From contig DLVS01000073.1 of NCBI GenBank assembly GCA_003445095.1, forward strand, positions 1 through 14,316: DNA of 14,316 nt, written 5' to 3'. How positions within the stretch are numbered: position 1 is the first letter of the stretch; the number at the start of each line of letters is the position of its first letter. The notes under the pieces are model-generated. The model was not told where the DNA came from. It did no database searches and saw nothing but the letters and a program-made list of their open reading frames with translations. The stretch comes from Verrucomicrobiales bacterium. Its GTDB lineage: Bacteria; Verrucomicrobiota; Verrucomicrobiia; Limisphaerales; UBA9464. The position numbers and the translations under genes were made by a program. Of the stretch, positions 7,268 to 13,269 are shown in pieces.

Positions 7268-8119
7268 ATGAAATCTTTAATCCAGAAATTATCACTGACT
7301 GTGGCCGCTTTGGCAGCGACCGGGAGCCTCCTGGCCGGAAACATCACGGTCAAAGGTTCCGACACCCTGGTCGTGCTCGCCCAGAAATGGGCAGAGATCT
7401 ACATGGGGAAGCATGCCGACGTAAAAATCCAAGTCACCGGTGGGGGAACCGGTACCGGCTTCGCGGCGCTGCAAAATCAAACCACCGACATTTGCAATGC
7501 CTCGCGCAAAATCAAAGCGAAGGAGCAAGAGAATTGCATCAAAGCGTTCGGAAAGCGGCCCACCGAATACAAGGTCGCGATGGATGGTTTGAGCGTGTAC
7601 GTGAATGCCGACAATCCAATCTCCGAATTGAGCTTGGAAGATTTGGAAGGAATCTTCACCGGCAAGATCAAGAATTGGAAAGAAGTGGGCGGATCCGATG
7701 GGCTTATCACCGTTTATAGTCGCGAGAATAGCTCCGGCACTTACGAATTCTTTAAAGAGCATGTTCTCCAAGGAAAGGATTTCGCCGCGTCAGCGCAAAC
7801 TCTTCAAGGTACGGCGCAGGTGCTTCAATCGGTAGCGAAAGACAAATTGGGCATTGGCTATGGCGGCGCGGCGTATGGCCAGGGCGCCAAGCACCTGAAG
7901 ATCGCCAAGACCAAAGGAGGTGAAGCGATCGAACCAAACGAAGAGACTGTGCTCACTGGAAAATATCCAATTTCTCGCTACCTCTTTTGCTATATCAATC
8001 CCGCTCTCGACAAGGGTGACCTCGCGGCCTACCTGCGCTGGATCCGCAGCGACGATGGCCAAAAAGTCGTTAAGGACGTCGGCTACTATCCGTTGCCCAA
8101 ACAGTTTCGCGCCAACTGA
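7268..8119 (+). CDS. pstS: Periplasmic phosphate-binding protein PstS
   Basis: The 283-residue protein has a signal peptide (MKSLIQKLSLTVAALAATGS, cleavage after LLA at residue 23). The mature part starts with ITVKGSDTLVVLAQKWAE, the PstS N-terminal strand with the GSDT phosphate-contact motif. Other family marks are VTGGGTGTGFAALQNQTTD (about residues 57-75), SRKIKAKE, the FTGKIKNWKEVGG block and YSRENSSGTYEFFKEHV, whose RENSSGT residues contact phosphate. The C-terminus has YPISRYLFCYI and DVGYYPLP, both typical. It captures inorganic phosphate and delivers it to PstCA. No lipobox is seen, so it should be a soluble periplasmic protein. No Shine-Dalgarno sequence is evident before the ATG. 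pstC follows after about 137 bases, an unusually wide gap for this operon. Confidence 0.96.
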   Translation: MKSLIQKLSLTVAALAATGSLLAGNITVKGSDTLVVLAQKWAEIYMGKHADVKIQVTGGGTGTGFAALQNQTTDICNASRKIKAKEQENCIKAFGKRPTEYKVAMDGLSVYVNADNPISELSLEDLEGIFTGKIKNWKEVGGSDGLITVYSRENSSGTYEFFKEHVLQGKDFAASAQTLQGTAQVLQSVAKDKLGIGYGGAAYGQGAKHLKIAKTKGGEAIEPNEETVLTGKYPISRYLFCYINPALDKGDLAAYLRWIRSDDGQKVVKDVGYYPLPKQFRAN

Positions 8120-8256
8120 AGGCCGACGCGTTTAGCCACTATCACGGAATCGGATCCGGATTGTCGCCGCGACGTTTCAGGGTTGGGCTTGAGTCGTCCG
8201 ACGCCTTCCCTGAAGCTGTCGTTTCGGTGCTTCCGCTTAGCGAACAACTCGGTCCT

Positions 8257-9450
8257 ATGCCTCACCGCTACGCTACTACCTCCGGTCGGTCCATCGGTTG
8301 GATGGGGCTTAAACGTGGCCATCGGGCTCGGCCGTTGGAGTGGCTAACGGAACATTTCATCTTCGCGGTCAGTCTTTCGACCATCGCGGTCATCCTGCTC
8401 ATTTTTGTTTTCGTCGGCCGGGAAGCCTTGCCGGTGTTATTCGGTCAAACGGATAGCGCCCTGATTCAGAACGTCATTCCCGCGACGGACATTGATAAGC
8501 TGAAGCCAGAAGAGCTCAGGAGGTATCTCGGGCTTACCCGGACACAGTTTCGTGAGATGGATCGTGAAACCCAAATCGCGATGATGGAACTGCGCGCCGA
8601 AGCCCAACAGGATATTCCAGCCGAGTTCAAAAAAGACCCCGACGCCCGGGTAAACACTACCGAGTGGCGCTATCTACTCCGACCGCACCAGTGGACGGGA
8701 TATGATCATCCCTCATATATCTGGCAACCAGTAGGAATGATCCATAAATACAACCTGATGCCGCTCATCGTGGGCAGCCTAAAAGTGACTCTGATCGGTC
8801 TGCTCTTTGCAGTGCCGGTTTCTTTGGGTGCCGCGATTTACGTCAGCCAGCTTGCTTCTCCGCGGATTCGCGAATTGGTGAAACCGGGGGTTGAATTGCT
8901 CGCGGGAATTCCGTCGGTGGTTATGGGAGTCTTCGCCCTGCTGTTCTTGGCCACCTTCTTACAAAGTATCTTCGGCTATCAATATCGGTTGAATGCCTTC
9001 GTGGCCGGGATCGCCCTTGGGCTCACGGCCGTGCCTTTGATCTTCTCGATCGCTGAGGATGCCCTGACCAGCGTCCCGAGGAGTTACACTCAGGCCGCCC
9101 TCGCACTGGGTGCGTCGCAATGGCAAGCGGCTTGGCAGGTGGTCTTGCCTGCTGCGCTACCGGGTGTCTTTGCCGCGGTCGTCCTCGGTTTTGGACGATG
9201 CATCGGGGAGACGATGGTCGTGCTTATCGCCAGTGGAAATGCCAGCAAGCTGACCTGGAGTGTGTTTGATTCCGCTCGCTCGATTACCGCCACGATTGCC
9301 GCGGAAATGGCCGAGGCCGTCGCCGGCGGGCATCACTATCAAATCCTTTTTCTGCTCGGGACCCTCTTATTTGCCGTCACGTTCCTTACCAATTTCGCAG
9401 GCGACCTGATCATTCACCGGCTCAAGAGTCGGATGGAGGGACGCGAATGA
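8257..9450 (+). CDS. pstC: Phosphate ABC transporter permease PstC, with an enlarged periplasmic segment
   Basis: With the ATG at 8257 the protein has 397 residues, longer than the usual 290-330. A first membrane helix (about residues 34-54, IFAVSLSTIAVILLIFVFVG) precedes an extra hydrophilic segment of about 90 residues (about 63-150) that should face the periplasm. The normal permease core follows from PLIVGSLKVTLIGLLFAVPV on, with GIPSVVMGVFALLF, the EAA loop SYTQAALALGASQWQAAWQ (about 276-294) that contacts PstB, and GFGRCIGETMVVLI. The frame stays open up to a TTG at 8161; an ATG at 8302 is a second option. No ribosome binding site decides between them. The stop overlaps the pstA start (ATGA at 9447-9450), so the two permease subunits are translationally coupled. 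Confidence 0.93.
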   Translation: MPHRYATTSGRSIGWMGLKRGHRARPLEWLTEHFIFAVSLSTIAVILLIFVFVGREALPVLFGQTDSALIQNVIPATDIDKLKPEELRRYLGLTRTQFREMDRETQIAMMELRAEAQQDIPAEFKKDPDARVNTTEWRYLLRPHQWTGYDHPSYIWQPVGMIHKYNLMPLIVGSLKVTLIGLLFAVPVSLGAAIYVSQLASPRIRELVKPGVELLAGIPSVVMGVFALLFLATFLQSIFGYQYRLNAFVAGIALGLTAVPLIFSIAEDALTSVPRSYTQAALALGASQWQAAWQVVLPAALPGVFAAVVLGFGRCIGETMVVLIASGNASKLTWSVFDSARSITATIAAEMAEAVAGGHHYQILFLLGTLLFAVTFLTNFAGDLIIHRLKSRMEGRE

Positions 9451-10391
9451 GCATCGCCTCGCATCCTTCATTCGCCAGCAAAGGTCGTGACCCGGGGGCT
9501 TTGCTCGGGCTTGCCCTCACGGGTTTTTCAACCGCACTCATCTTGGTTGTTCTCGTCGTCATCCTGGGAAGCGTGTTGGTTCAAGGCTGGCCGGCGCTCT
9601 CCTGGCGCTTCGTCTCCACAATTCCCAAAAAGGACTTTTTCGATATCGAGTCGGCCGCCGTCTTGCCGATGATCGTTGGGACGACGATTCGTGTCTTGGT
9701 GATGACGGTGTTCGTCATGCCGATTGGCGTGATCACTGCGGTGTACTTAACCGAGTATGCCCGTGCGGGTTCGCCGTACACCCGGATTGTTCGTGCCGCG
9801 ATCAACAACCTCGCTGGTGTGCCGTCCATTGTTTTCGGCCTGTTTGGACTCGGCTTTTTCATCAATTTTATCGGCAAGAATCTTGATAGCCTGACCGGAC
9901 AAGCTGGACCGCATTGGGGACAGCCAGCGGTCTTGTGGGCTTCCCTCACGCTAGCGGTCATGACGCTGCCGGTGGTCATCGTCGCCACGGAAGAGTCGCT
10001 GAAGGCCATCACGCCCGGACTGCGGGAAGCTAGCCTGGCCCTCGGAGCTACCAAGTTGCAGACGATTATTCGGATCGTGCTGCCGAACGCGCTGCCTGGA
10101 ATTCTGACCGGCGGAATCCTCGCGATCAGTCGCGCCGCCGGCGAAGTGGCCCCGATTCTTTTCACCGGCGCGGCCTACTTCATGGCCGATCTACCAAAAC
10201 GTCTCACCGATCAGTTCATGGATTTAGGGTATCATACTTACGTGCTGGCCACCCAATCCCCTAATATCGAACAAACCCGGCCGATCCTCTACGCTACTGT
10301 GGTCGTCCTGCTGGTGCTCACCTTCTCGCTCAATGCCGTCGCGATCGTCGTTCGCTCCCGAATGCGCAAGGCGATGCGCGCCGGCCACTGA
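9447..10391 (+). CDS. pstA: Phosphate ABC transporter permease PstA
   Basis: The 314-residue inner-membrane protein has about six hydrophobic helices, the first at residues 21-45 (LALTGFSTALILVVLVVILG). Family marks are AVYLTEYARAGSPYTRIVR, NNLAGVPSIVFGLFGLGFF and the EAA loop GLREASLALGATKLQTIIRI (about residues 190-210), followed by VLPNALPGILTGGILAISRA and AGEVAPILFTGAAYF. Together with PstC it forms the channel for phosphate. The start overlaps the pstC stop by four bases (ATGA), and pstB follows after 12 bases. Length and motifs are normal for the family. Confidence 0.95.
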   Translation: MSIASHPSFASKGRDPGALLGLALTGFSTALILVVLVVILGSVLVQGWPALSWRFVSTIPKKDFFDIESAAVLPMIVGTTIRVLVMTVFVMPIGVITAVYLTEYARAGSPYTRIVRAAINNLAGVPSIVFGLFGLGFFINFIGKNLDSLTGQAGPHWGQPAVLWASLTLAVMTLPVVIVATEESLKAITPGLREASLALGATKLQTIIRIVLPNALPGILTGGILAISRAAGEVAPILFTGAAYFMADLPKRLTDQFMDLGYHTYVLATQSPNIEQTRPILYATVVVLLVLTFSLNAVAIVVRSRMRKAMRAGH

Positions 10392-10403
10392 CCCTGAACC
10401 AAC

Positions 10404-11222
10404 ATGGCCACACTCGCTCCCGTCACCGCCCCGGTCGCCTCGTCGTTGCCACCGCCTGACCAAACCACCGCGCCGATCATTGAAACCCGCGATTTGAGTC
10501 TGTTCTATGGGGCATCGCAGGCCTTGAAGAATATTTCGCTCAAGATCCCGGAGAAGTTAGTCACCGCCTTCATTGGCCCGTCGGGCTGCGGTAAATCCAC
10601 GTTCCTCCGGTGTTTCAACCGAATGAACGATCTTATAGACAGTGTGCGAATCACCGGGCGTTGCGAAATTGGCCAGCATGACATTTTTAGTCCTGAGGTG
10701 GATGTGATCGAACTGCGCAAACGGGTGGGCATGGTTTTTCAGCGCTCGAATCCATTCCCCAAATCCATTTACGACAATATCGCGTACGGCCTGCGTCTGC
10801 ATGGGATCACCGGTAAAGCGGAGATTGAGGGCATTGTGGAAAAGTCGCTTCGCGGAGCTGCCTTGTGGGATGAAGTCAAAGATCGCTTGCATCAAAGCGC
10901 TTTGGGGCTCTCTGGCGGTCAACAACAGCGGCTCTGCATTGCCCGGGCAATCGCCATCCAACCGCAGATCCTACTGATGGATGAGCCCGCGTCTGCCCTC
11001 GATCCCATTGCGACGATGAAGATCGAAGAACTCATCCTCGAGTTGAAGAAGGACTTCACGATCGTCATCGTTACTCACAACATGCAACAAGCGACGCGGA
11101 TTTCTGATTACACCGCATTTTTCTACATCGGAGAGCTGATTGAGTATGATCTTACTTCCAAGGTGTTCACCAATCCGGCCAAGAAGCAGACGGAAGACTA
11201 TGTTACTGGAAGGTTTGGATGA
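10404..11222 (+). CDS. pstB: Phosphate ABC transporter ATP-binding protein PstB
   Basis: The 272-residue ATPase carries every expected motif: Walker [10 protein letters not shown] (residues 58-66), Q-loop [16 protein letters not shown] (Q113), signature LSGGQQQR (169-176), Walker B ILLMDEP (189-195) with SALDP, and the H-loop histidine in VTHNMQQA (H225). The NPFPKSI block and the C-terminal [10 protein letters not shown] ending are characteristic of PstB among ABC ATPases. A non-conserved, Pro/Ala-rich extension of about 25 residues ([20 protein letters not shown]) precedes the core. It powers phosphate import by PstC/PstA and, with PhoU, takes part in signalling to PhoR. The gene follows pstA by 12 bases and clearly belongs to the same transcript. 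Confidence 0.97.
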   Translation: MATLAPVTAPVASSLPPPDQTTAPIIETRDLSLFYGASQALKNISLKIPEKLVTAFIGPSGCGKSTFLRCFNRMNDLIDSVRITGRCEIGQHDIFSPEVDVIELRKRVGMVFQRSNPFPKSIYDNIAYGLRLHGITGKAEIEGIVEKSLRGAALWDEVKDRLHQSALGLSGGQQQRLCIARAIAIQPQILLMDEPASALDPIATMKIEELILELKKDFTIVIVTHNMQQATRISDYTAFFYIGELIEYDLTSKVFTNPAKKQTEDYVTGRFG

Positions 11223-11280
11223 TCGTGATGTGTTTGGTGGTGCTCGATGGTCGCTTGCCGTTGAAGTACGATCGGGCCAC

Positions 11281-11343
11281 TGACGACTGACCATTGACCA
11301 CTAACCATTGATTACTGGCCACCGATTACCGATTACTGACTTC
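11281..11343 (+). repeat. Heptamer tandem repeat (about nine units) between pstB and phoU
   Basis: Nine consecutive 7-bp units run from 11281 to 11343: TGACGAC, TGACCAT, TGACCAC, TAACCAT, TGATTAC, TGGCCAC, CGATTAC, CGATTAC, TGACTTC. The family consensus is close to TGACCAC, with C/T drift. The array ends five bases before the phoU ATG, so it forms most of the phoU leader. It does not encode part of either neighbour. Such heptamer arrays arise by slippage and can vary in copy number between strains. Confidence 0.75.
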
Positions 11344-11348
11344 TCCCC

Positions 11349-12005
11349 ATGACCCACTTCGAAATCGAGTTGCAGAACCTCAAGGACAGCTTGCTGGACA
11401 TGGCGAGTCGTGCGGAGGCCGCCGTTACGGGTGCCATCGACGCCTTGGTCCAACGCGACGATGACCTCGCTGCTCGAGTGAAGAACAACGATGATCAAAT
11501 TGACCAGCTTGAGAAGGCCATCGATGAGCAAGTCATTCACCTTTTGGCGAAGGCACCGCTCGCCAGTCAGCTACGACTCATCGTTTGCACGGCCAAAATC
11601 GCGCGCGACTTGGAACGGGTCGGCGACGAGGCGACCACGATCGCTCGGCGTTCCATTGAACTCAGCCAGGAACCACAGTTGAAACCCTATATCGATATTC
11701 CGCGAATGGCGCAGATGGCCAAGAGTATGCTGGGCGATGCCCTGAGCGCCTTTGTCACTCGCGACACGGCCAAGGCTCGTTCGGTCATTCCGCGAGACAA
11801 AGAGGTCGATCTGCTCAACAAGCAACTCTACCGCGAATTGGCCAGCTACATGATCGAGAAGCCGACCACGATCACGCGCTGTCTCAATCTCATGGCGATC
11901 AGCAAGGCCCTCGAACGCATTGCCGATCACGCCAAAAATGTCGCGGAGGACGTGGTGTATTTGTACGAAGCGGAAGATATCCGCCACACCGGCGGAGGCG
12001 GGTGA
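11349..12005 (+). CDS. phoU: Phosphate signalling regulator PhoU
   Basis: The 218-residue all-helical protein has the two-fold PhoU repeat. The first half has KNNDDQIDQLEKAIDEQVIH (about residues 45-64) and ARDLERVGDEATTIARR (85-101). The second half has RDKEVDLLNKQLYREL (139-154) and ALERIADHAKNVAEDVVYLY (187-206). The paired D/E-x-x-x-D and ER-x-x-D-x-A motifs are those that bind metal clusters and contact PhoR and PstB in this family. PhoU represses the Pho response when phosphate is plentiful and acts at the membrane with PstSCAB. It is the last gene of the set, 126 bases after pstB. No phoB or phoR is in the window. The start is the ATG right after the heptamer repeat; no Shine-Dalgarno sequence is seen. 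Confidence 0.95.
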   Translation: MTHFEIELQNLKDSLLDMASRAEAAVTGAIDALVQRDDDLAARVKNNDDQIDQLEKAIDEQVIHLLAKAPLASQLRLIVCTAKIARDLERVGDEATTIARRSIELSQEPQLKPYIDIPRMAQMAKSMLGDALSAFVTRDTAKARSVIPRDKEVDLLNKQLYRELASYMIEKPTTITRCLNLMAISKALERIADHAKNVAEDVVYLYEAEDIRHTGGGG

Positions 12006-12036
12006 GTGATGTCGGGCGCATGAGCGCAATCCCCGT

Positions 12037-12146
12037 TGGAGCGCGGGTTTGAGGCCGGAGGCTCAGGACTCCTGACAGGGGGATGATGAAGTTCATGCAC
12101 AAGCCCCGCGAGGGTTGGGCGGGCGGATGGGGCCATCCGCGCTCCA
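12037..12146. repeat. Small palindromic element after phoU
   Basis: Perfect 10-bp terminal inverted repeats TGGAGCGCGG (12037-12046) and CCGCGCTCCA (12137-12146) enclose about 90 bases. Inside are two further hairpins: TCAGGA-C-TCCTGA at 12063-12075 and GCGGATGG-GG-CCATCCGC at 12123-12140. No coding frame fits. It lies 32 bases after phoU and might fold as an mRNA 3' end structure, but there is no T-run. A small non-autonomous repeat is the other reading. Confidence 0.5.
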
Positions 12147-12167
12147 GCAATTGAGATGGGTTGACGC

Positions 12168-12296
12168 GGCCCTCACCCCGACCCTCTCCCCAATCCGGCG
12201 CCGCTACGCTTTGCCGGATTCGGGAGAGGGAGCCCGGCTTAGACCGCTACACTGAGCGACGCGATTCGGCGAGGTTCTGCGTTTGGGTATGCCTCG
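12168..12296 (+). repeat. Direct repeat copy 1 flanking the DUF559 gene, with long stem-loop
   Basis: This roughly 129-bp sequence recurs at 12927-13055 at about 90 percent identity by eye; the last 36 bases (from CGCGATTCGGCGAGG to GCCTCG) are identical. It opens with GGCCCTCACCCCGACCCTCT and contains an 18-bp stem (12182-12199 with 12213-12230, one mismatch) closed by a 13-base loop. It has no coding role that I can see. Confidence 0.8.
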
Positions 12297-12372
12297 CTGA
12301 ACCTCCGAACCGAGCTTCAGTTCTACGGGCAGCTCCAGCTTCGCCCCCCTCGCCCGCGAAGTGATAACGCAG

Positions 12373-12396
12373 TGGGAGAGGGCCGGGGTGAGGGCC
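12373..12396 (-). repeat. Inverted partial copy of the repeat end
   Basis: The plus-strand sequence TGGGAGAGGGCCGGGGTGAG is, apart from single changes, the reverse complement of the opening of the copies at 12168 and 12927 (GGCCCTCACCCCGACCCTCT). With copy 1 it bounds a roughly 230-bp inverted-repeat unit that ends 14 bases before the stop codon of the DUF559 gene. Confidence 0.7.
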
Positions 12397-12409
12397 CTCG
12401 TTAAACCAT

Positions 12410-12817
12410 CTACAGTGACGAAATCGCATCATTACCCGCCCGTCCCTGCCTCCAGTAATCCGGACACAAATGAGGCGCTCGCGAATAGAGTTCGCGAAAG
12501 ATCATCTCCTTGATTTCGCGCTCTCGGCGACGGAGTTCTCCGTTCCAAAATCGGAGCGTCTTTACGCCCATGCTCACCAAGTATTTCTCCTTGGACTCAT
12601 CCAGCGATCGCTGCGCCGGAAAGCCGTGTTGACGCCCGTCGAGTTCAATCGCCAGCGAGGCTTCCGGACAGAAGAAATCGAGGAACCAACTCCCATATGG
12701 AACTTGGCGTTTGAACTTGTAGCCCTCGAAGCGACGGTCGCGAAGCCACCGCCAAACTAAACGTTCAGCCCAAGTCAGATTGCGCCGGAGTTGTCGAGCG
12801 AAGGTGATGCGATCCAT
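12410..12817 (-). CDS. DUF559 family protein, Vsr/restriction-endonuclease-like fold
   Basis: The 135-residue protein has the DUF559 pattern. The N-terminal RQLRRNLTWAERLVWRWLRD is followed by YKFKRQVPYGSWFLDFFCPE and LAIELDGRQHG, then KTLRFWNGELRR. Asp47 and Glu58/Asp60 are placed like the acidic residues of the PD-(D/E)xK-like Vsr endonuclease fold. The family is thought to be nucleases, but activity and target are not established. The ATG at 12815-12817 was preferred because it gives the usual short DUF559 N-terminus; MSPH at 12829 is also possible, and the frame is open to 12886. The gene sits between roughly 129-bp direct repeats and next to an inverted copy, which suggests it moves with them. 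The last 20 residues (RAPHLCPDYWRQGRAGNDAI) are not conserved. Confidence 0.85.
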   Translation of the reverse strand: MDRITFARQLRRNLTWAERLVWRWLRDRRFEGYKFKRQVPYGSWFLDFFCPEASLAIELDGRQHGFPAQRSLDESKEKYLVSMGVKTLRFWNGELRRREREIKEMIFRELYSRAPHLCPDYWRQGRAGNDAISSL

Positions 12818-12926
12818 ATGGGGGCTCATCGTGGCGCTACTCCAGGCTGCTTGGGCATCCCGAGTTGTTGTGATCGTCGCGAGCATCTCCGCTTTCCAAT
12901 GGTTCGGCTGAAGAAGTGTTGCCTCG

Positions 12927-13055
12927 GGCCCTCACCCGACCCTCTCCCCAATCCGGCTCCCGCTGCGCTCCGCCGGATTCGGGAGAGGGAGCCCGGTTAA
13001 GACCGCCGCACTAATCAACGCGATTCGGCGAGGTTCTGCGTTTGGGTATGCCTCG
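12927..13055 (+). repeat. Direct repeat copy 2 flanking the DUF559 gene, with long stem-loop
   Basis: This is the second copy of the sequence at 12168-12296, in the same orientation. The stem is 12940-12957 paired with 12972-12989 (17 of 18 positions) around a 14-base loop. Differences from copy 1 cluster in the loop and in the stretch after the stem (GACCGCCGCACTAATCAACG against GACCGCTACACTGAGCGACG). It ends 83 bases before the attC-like palindrome. Confidence 0.8.
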
Positions 13056-13138
13056 TGACCGCTGATCGCGCACCGCCATATCCCCGCGAAAGTCCGTCCA
13101 GTGGGATCGCGCGTCAAGCTCGCGTGAGCAAAACGCTT

Positions 13139-13263
13139 AGAGCGCCTAACCAAACCGTCGAGAGGAACCCCAGTGGCAAGGAGGAAGGAGCGAGCGGCCT
13201 TCTGGCCGTGACAGACGATCGAGGCAGCCAATGGGGTCCGCAACAGGTTTGGTTAGGCGCTCT
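13139..13263. repeat. Long imperfect palindrome resembling an integron attC site
   Basis: Perfect 18-bp arms (13139-13156 and 13246-13263) contain GCCTAAC (13144-13150) and GTTAGGC (13252-13258). These fit the attC outer boxes RYYYAAC and GTTRRRY exactly and are 115 bp apart, inside the known attC length range. A second inner stem (GGAACCCCAGTGGC with GCCAATGGGGTCC, one bulged base) is separated from the outer stem by unpaired GTCGAGA/GCAACA. A terminal hairpin CGGCC-TTCT-GGCCG lies in the centre. Stem, spacer, stem with extrahelical base and variable tip is the attC fold. No integrase gene is in the window and the outer arms are longer than usual, so a non-autonomous palindromic element is the alternative. 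Confidence 0.5.
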
Positions 13264-13269
13264 TAGGTT

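Noticed and set aside
8161..8256. Upstream TTG start for PstC
   Set aside because: The extra 32 residues look like an untranslated leader read in an open frame, with no ribosome binding site and no similarity to PstC N-termini.
12123..12140. Rho-independent terminator for the pst-phoU operon
   Set aside because: The hairpin is perfect (8-bp arms), but no T-run follows on either strand and it lies within a palindromic element.
12168..13055. CRISPR array
   Set aside because: Only two full repeats of about 129 bp with a gene between them; no short regularly spaced repeats and no cas genes.
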